Positions 1-5,468 of a stretch of DNA of 6,838 nucleotides are shown one piece after another (position 1 is the stretch's first letter; the number at the start of each line of letters is the position of its first letter). The notes under the pieces were generated by a model. That model searched no databases and was not told the DNA's origin. It was given only the letters and a program-made list of their open reading frames with translations. The position numbers and the translations under genes are program-made. This DNA is from an uncultured Bacillaceae bacterium (GTDB taxonomy: Bacteria > Bacillota > Bacilli > Bacillales > Alkalibacillaceae), in assembly GCA_937958375.1 (NCBI GenBank), contig CALGNY010000067.1, positions 1 to 6,838 on the forward strand. Direction: 5' to 3'.

Positions 1-12
1 TCTGTAAACTCG

Positions 13-34
13 CTTTCTTGCAAAACAAGGAAAG
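13..34. repeat. Imperfect inverted repeat overlapping the -35 box
   Basis: CTTTCTTG (13-20) and CAAGGAAAG (26-34) are complementary except for one unpaired G at 29, with a CAAAA loop. The right side runs into a T/A-rich stretch without a clean T run. It could be the degraded end of a terminator for the gene to the left (polC in B. subtilis, not visible here), or a protein-binding dyad over the -35 element, or chance. The stem is short and the T tract poor, so I make no firm call. Confidence 0.3.
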
Positions 35-46
35 TTATGTTATATT
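18..46 (+). promoter_or_regulatory. Probable SigA promoter of the rimP-nusA-infB operon
   Basis: The -35 element TTGCAA (18-23) matches consensus at 4 of 6 positions. A 17-bp spacer leads to the -10 element TATATT (41-46), which matches at 5 of 6. The -10 is preceded by TG at 38-39, giving the extended form TGTTATATT. The expected transcription start is about 52-54, only some 25 nt before the terminator-like hairpin at 78-104, so the promoter and hairpin together make an attenuator layout. No better promoter was seen in the rest of the leader. This is read from sequence only, and the start site is inferred from spacing. Confidence 0.7.
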
Positions 47-77
47 TCAAATTGGTCATACTAAGGATACGTTGGAT

Positions 78-110
78 GAAAGAGTGGGCGCAACCCACTC
101 TTTCGTTTTA
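78..110 (+). terminator. Leader terminator/attenuator, probably NusA-dependent
   Basis: GAAAGAGTGGG (78-88) pairs perfectly with CCCACTCTTTC (94-104) around the loop CGCAA. The 11-bp stem is followed by GTTTTA (105-110), a short U tract broken by G and A. It lies just downstream of the likely promoter and upstream of rimP, so it should terminate a share of operon transcripts in the leader. In B. subtilis nusA is known to be autoregulated by attenuation at a leader terminator that needs NusA and uses no antiterminator. Interrupted U tracts are typical of such NusA-dependent terminators. I saw no convincing antiterminator here (only 4 bp, 71-74 with 91-94), which fits. NusA dependence in this organism is inferred. 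Confidence 0.8.
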
Positions 111-116
111 TACTGA

Positions 117-226
117 ATGTGATGTTTACAGGACGAACGTATCAGACGTTAGTTTTAGATTCTTTCCTTTTTTCCCTGCTGTCGACCAGCAGGGAAAATT
201 TATGAAAAGGAAAATTGACATCACGT
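117..226 (+). other. Possible three-way-junction fold in the leader RNA
   Basis: Positions 117-126 can pair with 217-226 (10 bp, including two G-U pairs; a 7-bp perfect core GTGATGT/ACATCAC). This helix would enclose a small hairpin, AACGT/ACGTT (136-140 with 146-150), and the long stem-loop at 163-213. The arrangement resembles a structured regulatory leader. However, a 7-bp complementary pair is expected by chance in about 300 nt, so only the 163-213 stem is strong on its own. I did not recognise a known riboswitch, T-box or ribosomal-protein leader. Confidence 0.3.
163..213 (+). promoter_or_regulatory. Strong non-terminator stem-loop in the rimP leader
   Basis: Positions 170-181 pair perfectly with 187-198 (12 bp, core CCCTGCTG/CAGCAGGG) around a 5-nt loop, TCGAC. 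A lower helix, 163-169 with 207-213, can stack below it with an 8-nt bulge (199-206) on the 3' side. The descending arm is followed by AATTTATG rather than a U run, and on the opposite strand the stem is followed by A residues, so it is not an intrinsic terminator in either direction. It lies about 120 nt upstream of the rimP ribosome site and cannot mask it directly. The role is unknown. Candidates are mRNA stability, a processing site, or a protein-binding site in the leader. Confidence 0.6.
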
Positions 227-331
227 AGACGACAACCGATGAACTGGTTTAAATACATCTATTGAATTACGGGAATAATGCAAACATCAGTCCGTATGGA
301 AACGAACATGCTTATGAACCGGGAAGGAATT
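227..331 (+). other. Remaining leader, no gene seen
   Basis: This stretch joins the structured part of the leader to the rimP ribosome site. I see only weak pairing (234-238 with 245-249), no tRNA, no U-tract terminator and no convincing open reading frame. A TTGACA hexamer at 215-220 has no usable -10 at 16-18 bp. AATAAT at 274-279 has no -35 at proper spacing and no TG extension. Confidence 0.5.
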
Positions 332-340
332 AGAAGGAGG
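332..340 (+). promoter_or_regulatory. Ribosome binding site that sets the rimP start
   Basis: AGAAGGAGG is close to the perfect anti-16S complement. Two in-frame TTG codons follow. The one at 342 is only 1 nt away, too close to use, while the one at 348 is 7 nt away, the normal distance. This selects 348. Confidence 0.9.
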
Positions 341-347
341 TTTGAAA

Positions 348-818
348 TTGAGCAAACGTATTGAAGAAGTTACAGAAGAACTGACGCAGCCGATTGTAGA
401 TGAATTGAATATGGAGTTGGTTGAAGTTGAATTCGTAAAGGAAGGAAAAAACCATTTTTTGCGCGTTTACATCGACAAAGATGGCGGCGTCGACATCGAA
501 GACTGCGAACGCGTCAGTGAACGGTTAAGTGATCGGTTGGATGAAGAAGATCCGATCGGCCCTGCTTATTTCCTTGAAGTTTCCTCACCAGGAGTGGAGC
601 GTAAGTTAAAGACAAAAGCGGATTTTCAAAACTATACGGGTTCGTATGTATATATCAAAACGTATGAACCATTTGCAGGTGAAAAAGAATTTTATGGGGA
701 TTTAATCAAATTTGAAAACGATTATGCCACAATCCGTTACAAAGTAAAAACGAGAGAAAAAGAAATCGAGATCCCGTTTGATAAAATTGCGAATGCTCGA
801 TTGGCAGTATCATTTTAA
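348..818 (+). CDS. rimP: Ribosome maturation factor RimP
   Basis: RimP (YlxS in B. subtilis) is a cytoplasmic factor that binds the 30S subunit and assists its late assembly. The 156-residue product matches the family length and the B. subtilis protein. The N-terminal alpha/beta domain (about 1-83) shows the conserved FVKEGKNHFLRVYID segment (29-43), GGVDIEDC (46-53) and LEVSSPGVER (76-85). The C-terminal Sm-like beta domain (about 88-156) includes YIKTYEP (102-108). The start is TTG at 348, giving MSKRIEE, because an earlier in-frame TTG at 342 is too close to the ribosome site. It is the first gene of the operon and is followed after 20 nt by nusA. Use of TTG behind an almost perfect ribosome site is notable. 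Identity is secure from sequence and context. Confidence 0.97.
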   Translation: MSKRIEEVTEELTQPIVDELNMELVEVEFVKEGKNHFLRVYIDKDGGVDIEDCERVSERLSDRLDEEDPIGPAYFLEVSSPGVERKLKTKADFQNYTGSYVYIKTYEPFAGEKEFYGDLIKFENDYATIRYKVKTREKEIEIPFDKIANARLAVSF

Positions 819-820
819 TT

Positions 821-829
821 AAGGGAGGT
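821..829 (+). promoter_or_regulatory. Ribosome binding site of nusA
   Basis: AAGGGAGGT lies 9 nt before the TTG at 839. No ATG or GTG start lies at a proper distance, so TTG is the start, as for the preceding rimP. Confidence 0.85.
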
Positions 830-838
830 CAGAGAATT

Positions 839-1942
839 TTGAAAACGAATTTGTTTGAAGCTATTGATTTGTTGGCAAGTGAAAAAGAAATCGATAAGGA
901 AATTTTATTGGAAGCATTAGATGCGGCAATTGTATCCGCGTACAAAAAGAACTTTAACTCAAAAACGAATGTAAGAGTCGATATGGATGAAGAAAAAGGC
1001 ACAATGAAAGTTTATTCAAGAAAGAACATCGTCGAGGAAGTCCAAAATGAAGATTTGGAAGTCAGTGTGGAAGAGGCAAAAGAAATCGATCCAAGTTATG
1101 AAGTAGGCGATGTGCTGGAAGAAGAGGTGACCCCGAAGGACTTCGGGCGTATTGCCGCGCAAAACGCAAAACAAGTCGTCACCCAACGTGTGCGTGAAGC
1201 TGAACGGGATGTCATATACGATGATTTCATCGATCGTGTTGATGATATCATGACGGGTAAAGTACAACGCATGGATGCAAGAAACCTATATGTCCACCTC
1301 GGCAAACTGGAAGGCAAACTGCCACTGAATGAAGTCATGCCGACGGAAAGCTATAACGTTCACGATCGGATAAAAGTGTATGTGACGAAAGTCGAAAAGA
1401 CGAGTAAAGGCCCGCAAGTATTTTTATCCAGAACACATCCAGGCTTGTTAAAACGGCTCTTTGAAATGGAAGTACCAGAGATTTATGACGGTGTTGTGGA
1501 AATTAAATCGGTGGCACGTGAAGCTGGCGATCGTTCCAAAATCAGTGTGTATGCCGAAAACGAAGAAATCGATCCAGTCGGTTCATGTGTCGGACAGCGT
1601 GGGCAACGGGTGCAAACGATCGTCGATGAATTGCATGGTGAAAAAATTGACATCGTCCATTGGTCAGAAGATCCGGTCGTTTATATTTCAAATGCATTAA
1701 GCCCATCTCGTGTGACCGATGTACTCGTGAATGAGGAAGATCATGCGACGACGGTGATCGTACCAGACAATCAACTATCTCTTGCGATCGGAAAAAGAGG
1801 TCAAAATGCAAGACTTGCAGCAAAATTGACAGGCTGGAAGATTGATATCAAGAGTGAATCGGATGCTGAAGAATTAGGTCTTTTCGGAACAGATGCAAGT
1901 GATTCCGAAACCGATGAGCTGTTTGAATCCGAAGAAGAATAA
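839..1942 (+). CDS. nusA: Transcription termination/antitermination factor NusA
   Basis: NusA binds RNA polymerase near the RNA exit channel, promotes pausing and hairpin-dependent termination, and takes part in antitermination complexes. The 367-residue product has the Gram-positive layout: an N-terminal polymerase-binding domain (about 1-130, with VTPKDFGRIAAQ at 97-108), an S1 domain (about 135-200), KH1 (about 205-278, GQRG at 252-255 in GSCVGQRGQRV) and KH2 (about 280-345, GKRG at 318-321 in AIGKRGQNARLA). The tail (346-367) is short and acidic, with no room for the acidic-repeat domains found in E. coli. KH1 has GQRG where B. subtilis has GPKG, which keeps the GxxG fold. The start is TTG at 839, with AAGGGAGGT at 821-829 nine nt upstream. 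It probably represses its own operon through the leader hairpin at 78-110 (inferred from B. subtilis). Confidence 0.98.
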   Translation: MKTNLFEAIDLLASEKEIDKEILLEALDAAIVSAYKKNFNSKTNVRVDMDEEKGTMKVYSRKNIVEEVQNEDLEVSVEEAKEIDPSYEVGDVLEEEVTPKDFGRIAAQNAKQVVTQRVREAERDVIYDDFIDRVDDIMTGKVQRMDARNLYVHLGKLEGKLPLNEVMPTESYNVHDRIKVYVTKVEKTSKGPQVFLSRTHPGLLKRLFEMEVPEIYDGVVEIKSVAREAGDRSKISVYAENEEIDPVGSCVGQRGQRVQTIVDELHGEKIDIVHWSEDPVVYISNALSPSRVTDVLVNEEDHATTVIVPDNQLSLAIGKRGQNARLAAKLTGWKIDIKSESDAEELGLFGTDASDSETDELFESEEE

Positions 1943-1944
1943 GT

Positions 1945-1951
1945 AGGGGTG
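1945..1951 (+). promoter_or_regulatory. Ribosome binding site that sets the ylxR start
   Basis: AGGGGTG ends 6 nt before the ATG at 1958. An in-frame GTG at 1949 lies inside this ribosome site, so it cannot be the start. Confidence 0.75.
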
Positions 1952-1957
1952 TTTTCG

Positions 1958-2230
1958 ATGAAAAAAAGGAAAGAACCTTTACGCAAATGTGTCGTAACCG
2001 GAGAAATGCTTCCAAAAAAAGAATTGATCCGGGTCGTAAGGAATAAAGAGGGCGAGGTTTTCGTCGATGAAACCGGCAAAAAGAACGGTCGGGGAGCATA
2101 TTTGAAAAAAGATCCCGCCGTCATCGAACAGGCTAAGTCAACCGGTCAATTGCAAAGACATCTGAATGCCTCCATCGACGAAGAAGTTTACGATAAACTC
2201 TCAGACATCGTAGGAACCACACATGGCTAA
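1958..2230 (+). CDS. ylxR: YlxR family RNA-binding protein (RnpM)
   Basis: This is a small basic cytoplasmic protein of the YlxR family (DUF448). In B. subtilis the homologue binds the RNA subunit of RNase P and modulates the enzyme (named RnpM), and it has also been linked to transcription control. From the ATG at 1958 the product has 90 residues, the usual family size. Visible signatures are PLRKCVVTGE (7-16), KKELIRVVR (20-28) and TGKKNGRGAYL (39-49), with many Lys and Arg residues in the N-terminal half. It starts 15 nt after the nusA stop and overlaps ylxQ by 8 nt, which suggests coupled translation of the two small RNA-binding proteins. Family identity is secure. The RNase P role is taken from the homologue. 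Confidence 0.93.
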   Translation: MKKRKEPLRKCVVTGEMLPKKELIRVVRNKEGEVFVDETGKKNGRGAYLKKDPAVIEQAKSTGQLQRHLNASIDEEVYDKLSDIVGTTHG

Positions 2231-2522
2231 CTATTTGAATATGTTGGGATTAGCAAATCGAGCTGGGAAGTTGGTCCTTGGTGAAGGGGCAATCATCGAA
2301 CACATTCGTAGCCAACGTGTGAAGCTTGTGTTGATTGCATCGGATGCTTCGCCGAACACACACAAAAAACTAACAGATAAATGCCGAACGTATCATATAC
2401 CCTTCGAGTTGGTGGATGATCGAGACACATTATCACACGCAATCGGCAAAGAGGGAAGAGTAGCAGTAGGTATTTCAGACGCAGGCTTTTCTAAAAGAAT
2501 TATAGAAATGTTGCGGGAATAA
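2223..2522 (+). CDS. ylxQ: L7Ae/L30e-family RNA-binding protein YlxQ
   Basis: YlxQ is a bacterial member of the L7Ae/L30e/S12e/Gadd45 family. Its B. subtilis homologue binds kink-turn RNA in vitro, but its natural target is unsettled. The 99-residue product fills the single alpha-beta-alpha domain. Conserved segments are LGLANRAGKLVLGE (8-21), KLVLIASDASPNTHKK (34-49) and the late helix-strand part with IGKEGRVAVGI (74-84). The ATG at 2223 lies inside the end of ylxR, 8 nt before the ylxR coding end, and is preceded only by a modest TAGGA (2211-2215, 7 nt away). Translation is therefore probably helped by ribosomes finishing ylxR. infB follows after 17 nt. Family call is firm, function partly open. 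Confidence 0.93.
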   Translation: MANYLNMLGLANRAGKLVLGEGAIIEHIRSQRVKLVLIASDASPNTHKKLTDKCRTYHIPFELVDDRDTLSHAIGKEGRVAVGISDAGFSKRIIEMLRE

Positions 2523-2539
2523 TATTCGGGGGTGAATGT

Positions 2540-4807
2540 ATGAAAAAAATGCGCGTATATGAATATGCGAAAGCAAATAATCTATCAAGCAAGGAAGTCA
2601 TCGAAAATCTGAAACAGCTTGATGTTGAAGTATCGAATCACATGACGGCGATCAGTGAAAATACAATCCGTCAGTTGAATGAAAAATTGGGTAAAGGAAA
2701 CAGTAAGGCAAAAGAAACACAAAATGAATCAAAGCCATCATCTTCTGGCAATCAAACGAAAAATAAACCAGCTGGTAAAGGTGCACCGAAACCATCCAAA
2801 GAGAGTGGAAACAGACCAAAGCAGCAAGGTAAATCGAATCAGAATGCATCACAGCCAGCAAACAAGAATCAACAAAAAGGAACCAATAATAACCAAAATC
2901 GTCCGCAAAATCGTTCCAGTCAACAAAATAAACCGAACCAACAAAACAAAAGACCTTCGGGCGGTCAACGTCCCCAACAAAAAGGAAATAAAGGCAGAAG
3001 AAGAAATCGTAATCAAAACAGAAATCAACAAAAACAACCAAAACAAGAAATACAGCTGCCTAAGAAAATCACGTACCAAGGTTCGTTGACTGTTGGCGAA
3101 TTAGCCGAGAAGTTAGGCAGAGAATCTTCTGAAATCATCAAAAAGTTGATGAAACTTGGGGTTATGGCAACCAAAAACCAACAGCTGGATCCTGAATCCA
3201 TCGAATTGATTTGTGTGGATTATGGGGTAGAAGTCGAGGAAGAAGTCGTTGTCGACCAAACAGACCTTGACAATTACATTGAGCCAGACCAAGAAGAGAA
3301 TTTGGATGAACGTCCACCTGTCGTCACCATTATGGGTCACGTCGACCATGGGAAAACGACCTTGTTGGATTCCATCCGTCAAACGAAAGTGGCTTCTGGT
3401 GAAGCAGGAGGCATTACCCAGCATATTGGGGCCTATCAAATCGAAAAAGACGGAAAGAAAACGACTTTCTTGGATACACCGGGTCACGCGGCGTTTACAA
3501 GCATGAGATCTCGTGGAGCACAAATTACGGATATTGCGATTTTGGTCGTTGCAGCCGATGATGGTGTGATGCCGCAAACGGTTGAAGCCATTAACCATGC
3601 GAAAGCTGCAGAAGTTCCAATTATCGTTGCCGTAAATAAAATCGACGTAGAAGGTGCAGATCCAAGTCGCGTCATGCAAGAGCTGACCGAATATGAGTTG
3701 ATTCCTGAGGATTGGGGCGGTCAAACCATTTTCGTTCAAATTTCTGCATTGAAAAATGAAGGAATTGATGAATTGATCGAAATGATCAACCTTGTGGCAG
3801 AAGTGGAAGAGCTTAAAGCAAATGCGGACCGTTTGGCGACCGGGACCGTCATTGAAGCCCAGCTTGAAAAAGGAAGAGGTAGTGTAGCTACACTTCTTGT
3901 ACAAAACGGTACGCTTCGAATCGGCGATCCACTTGTCATCGGAAATGGATACGGAAAAGTCCGGGCAATGGTCAATGACTTGGGTGAGCGAGTCAATGCC
4001 GTTGGACCGTCCACACCGGTTGAAGTCACAGGTTTCCAAACCGTTCCGAATGCAGGCGATCCTTTCGTCGTCTTTGAAGATGAGAAGAAAGCGAAGCAAG
4101 TTGCTGATGCACGTGCAGATAAACAAATTGCCCAAGAGCGTGATTCAAAAGGTAAAATCAACTTGGACGATTTATTTGAACAAATCAAACAAGGTGACAT
4201 GAAAGAGATCAACGTCATTATCAAAGCGGACGTCCAAGGGTCAGCTGAAGCAGTTCAATCGTCCCTACAAAAAATTGAAGTAGAAGGCGTCAACATCAAT
4301 ATTATCCACACAGGAGTCGGCGCAATTACAGAGTCGGATATTATACTCGCATCTGCTTCAAATGCCATTGTAATCGGGTTTAACGTCCGTCCGGATAACA
4401 ATGCAAAACGTGCTGCGGAATCAGAGAAAATCGATATCCGCTTACACCGTGTGATTTATAAAGCTATCGAAGAAATGGAAGCTGCCATGAAAGGTATGCT
4501 TGATCCTGAGTATGAAGAAAAAGTCATTGGTCAAGCAGAAGTCCGAGAAACGTTCAAAGTTTCCAAAGTAGGAACCATTGCAGGTTGTTACGTGACGGAC
4601 GGAAAAATCACTCGACATTCAGGCGTTCGTGTCATTCGTGATGGCGTCGTCCTGTTTGAAGGTGATATTGACTCATTAAAACGATTTAAAGATGATGCCA
4701 AAGAAGTACAACAGGGGTATGAATGTGGAATTACCGTCGTGAATTTCAATGACATCAAAGAGGGCGATGTCATCGAAGCCTTCATCATGGAGGAAATCGA
4801 GCGATAA
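2540..4807 (+). CDS. infB: Translation initiation factor IF-2
   Basis: IF-2 is the GTPase that brings fMet-tRNA to the 30S P site and promotes 50S joining. The 755-residue product has an N-terminal IF2_N subdomain (about 1-50, MRVYEYAKANNLSSKE), a low-complexity Asn/Gln/Lys/Arg-rich linker (about 52-172), a second IF2_N subdomain (about 174-228), the G domain (about 258-425), domain II (about 430-520), domain III (about 550-650) and C2, the fMet-tRNA binding domain (about 655-755). G-domain motifs are intact: G1 GHVDHGKT (266-273), G2 around GGIT (290-293), G3 DTPGH (312-316), G4 NKID (366-369) and G5 SAL (402-404). It is longer than the 716-residue B. subtilis protein, mainly through the linker. 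The start is ATG at 2540 with CGGGGGTGA at 2527-2535. I saw no strong internal ribosome site for a short isoform. The stop overlaps the ylxP start by 1 nt. Confidence 0.98.
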   Translation: MKKMRVYEYAKANNLSSKEVIENLKQLDVEVSNHMTAISENTIRQLNEKLGKGNSKAKETQNESKPSSSGNQTKNKPAGKGAPKPSKESGNRPKQQGKSNQNASQPANKNQQKGTNNNQNRPQNRSSQQNKPNQQNKRPSGGQRPQQKGNKGRRRNRNQNRNQQKQPKQEIQLPKKITYQGSLTVGELAEKLGRESSEIIKKLMKLGVMATKNQQLDPESIELICVDYGVEVEEEVVVDQTDLDNYIEPDQEENLDERPPVVTIMGHVDHGKTTLLDSIRQTKVASGEAGGITQHIGAYQIEKDGKKTTFLDTPGHAAFTSMRSRGAQITDIAILVVAADDGVMPQTVEAINHAKAAEVPIIVAVNKIDVEGADPSRVMQELTEYELIPEDWGGQTIFVQISALKNEGIDELIEMINLVAEVEELKANADRLATGTVIEAQLEKGRGSVATLLVQNGTLRIGDPLVIGNGYGKVRAMVNDLGERVNAVGPSTPVEVTGFQTVPNAGDPFVVFEDEKKAKQVADARADKQIAQERDSKGKINLDDLFEQIKQGDMKEINVIIKADVQGSAEAVQSSLQKIEVEGVNINIIHTGVGAITESDIILASASNAIVIGFNVRPDNNAKRAAESEKIDIRLHRVIYKAIEEMEAAMKGMLDPEYEEKVIGQAEVRETFKVSKVGTIAGCYVTDGKITRHSGVRVIRDGVVLFEGDIDSLKRFKDDAKEVQQGYECGITVVNFNDIKEGDVIEAFIMEEIER
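2693..3055 (+). repeat. Low-complexity A-rich segment coding the IF-2 linker
   Basis: This part of infB encodes about residues 52-172, dominated by Asn, Gln, Lys, Arg, Ser, Gly and Pro, with runs such as NNNQN, SSQQNKPNQQNKRPSGG and KGRRRNRNQNRNQQKQ. The base composition is strongly A-rich and T-poor on the + strand, which leaves long open frames in other phases that should not be called genes. The region is known to vary greatly in length and sequence among Bacillales IF-2 proteins. There is no exact tandem repeat. Confidence 0.8.
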
Positions 4808-5085
4808 TGATTGGTAGCGCGACTGTGGAATGCATGATCTATGATGTGCACTCGTTGAAAGAAAAACGGTCGATTATCAAGCAAATCACCCACCAAATTC
4901 ACAAGCAATTCAATATCAGTATCACTGAAATTGATTACCATGACCTGTGGCAACGCTGTGCTTTTGAAATGGCGACCGTCTCTGTCGATCAAGTGATGGC
5001 TGAAAAGATTTTGCGTCAAGCCATACGCGTGATCGACGAACGGTCAGATTTGGAAGTTACCCTTGTCAACTTTGAATGGCTGTAA
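4807..5085 (+). CDS. ylxP: Conserved YlxP family protein (DUF503)
   Basis: YlxP is a 92-residue conserved protein of the DUF503 family, found almost always between infB and rbfA in Firmicutes. Its molecular function is not established. The product matches the family length and shows SLKEKRSIIKQI (16-27), ISITEIDYHDLWQRC (37-51) and the Glu-Lys-containing helix around 62-78, as expected of a small alpha/beta domain. No signal peptide or membrane segment is present. Its ATG shares one base with the infB stop (TAATG). The nearest ribosome-like site, GGAGG (4789-4793), is 13 nt upstream, rather far, so translation is probably coupled to infB termination. Its position suggests a link to ribosome assembly or translation, but that is inference. 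Confidence 0.93.
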   Translation: MIGSATVECMIYDVHSLKEKRSIIKQITHQIHKQFNISITEIDYHDLWQRCAFEMATVSVDQVMAEKILRQAIRVIDERSDLEVTLVNFEWL

Positions 5086-5108
5086 TTAGATCTTCGAGGT
5101 GATACAAA

Positions 5109-5456
5109 ATGAGTAACATACGGGCGAATCGAGTAGCCGAGCAGATGAAGAAGGAAATGGGCGAAATCTTAACCCAAAAAGTCAAAGATCCTCGTATCGG
5201 CTTTGTCACGGTGACGGATGTGGAAATCAGCCCTGATCTTCAGGAATCCAAAGTGTTTATCTCCATTTTTGGGGATGAAGAAGAAAAAGAGCAGACTTTG
5301 GTTGGTTTAGCAAAATCAAAAGGATTTATCCGGTCCGAGATCGGTAAGCGAATTCGACTACGAAAAGTTCCAGAAATCAATTTCGAAATCGATGAAACCA
5401 TTGAGTATGGAAATAAAATCGAACGAATTATCCGCGATTTGAACCGTGATGAGTAA
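5109..5456 (+). CDS. rbfA: 30S ribosome-binding factor RbfA
   Basis: RbfA binds the 30S subunit near the 5' end helix of 16S rRNA, helps its final maturation and is important in the cold. The 115-residue product is near the family norm and has the single KH-type fold. Recognisable parts are IRANRVAEQMKKEMGEIL (4-21), DPRIGFVTVTDVEISPDL (27-44), the Ala of the interrupted KH turn in LAKSKGFIRSEIGKRI (67-82) and LRKVPEINFEIDETIEYG (84-101). The start is ATG at 5109 with GAGGTGAT (5096-5103) 5 nt upstream, giving MSNIRANRV as in relatives. The stop is TAA followed directly by TAG. A stem-loop follows 13 nt after the gene. Together with rimP and infB it makes this operon a small-subunit assembly and initiation unit. 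Confidence 0.97.
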   Translation: MSNIRANRVAEQMKKEMGEILTQKVKDPRIGFVTVTDVEISPDLQESKVFISIFGDEEEKEQTLVGLAKSKGFIRSEIGKRIRLRKVPEINFEIDETIEYGNKIERIIRDLNRDE

Positions 5457-5468
5457 TAGAGAAATATG

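Noticed and set aside
1..12. End of the upstream gene (polC expected) at TAA 5-7
   Set aside because: Only a few codons would be visible and they do not match the usual end of PolC, so no gene end can be supported.
37..228. 63-codon open frame from an ATG at 37
   Set aside because: The ATG lies upstream of the expected transcription start (about 52-54), the frame crosses the promoter and both hairpins, and the product resembles no family. The shorter version from 76 is listed only as a weak finding.
215..243. TTGACA hexamer as a second promoter
   Set aside because: The -35 match is perfect, but at 16-18 bp spacing only poor -10 sequences occur (GATGAA, 3 of 6). The hexamer overlaps the 3' arm of the possible closing helix.
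111..249. Kink-turn-like pieces (CTGA at 113-116 near GTGATGT at 119-125; CGATGAACTGG at 237-247) as a YlxQ target
   Set aside because: The pieces are not placed on opposite strands of one helix with a 3-nt bulge and tandem G-A pairs, so no credible kink-turn can be drawn.
220..340. tRNA gene before rimP, as with metY in E. coli
   Set aside because: No cloverleaf, T-loop or anticodon-arm sequence can be found in this stretch.
1132..1147. Small inverted repeat CCCGAAG/CTTCGGG inside nusA
   Set aside because: It encodes the highly conserved TPKDFGR segment of NusA, so coding constraint explains it. The central spacer is only 2 nt and no U tract follows.
2642..3334. Internal start for a short IF-2 isoform
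   Set aside because: In-frame ATG codons (2642, 3149, 3164, 3332) and the TTG at 3086 lack a good ribosome site at proper spacing. Only AAGG at 3078-3081 comes near.
3881..3894. 14-bp perfect palindrome AGTGTAGCTACACT in infB
   Set aside because: About 0.4 such palindromes are expected by chance in a window of this length, and it lies in the conserved GRGSVATLL coding region.
3113..4135. Long open frame on the - strand inside infB (340 codons), and other antisense or shifted frames
   Set aside because: They lie fully inside infB or other clear genes and have no ribosome site or family resemblance that I can see. They arise from codon bias in the real frame.
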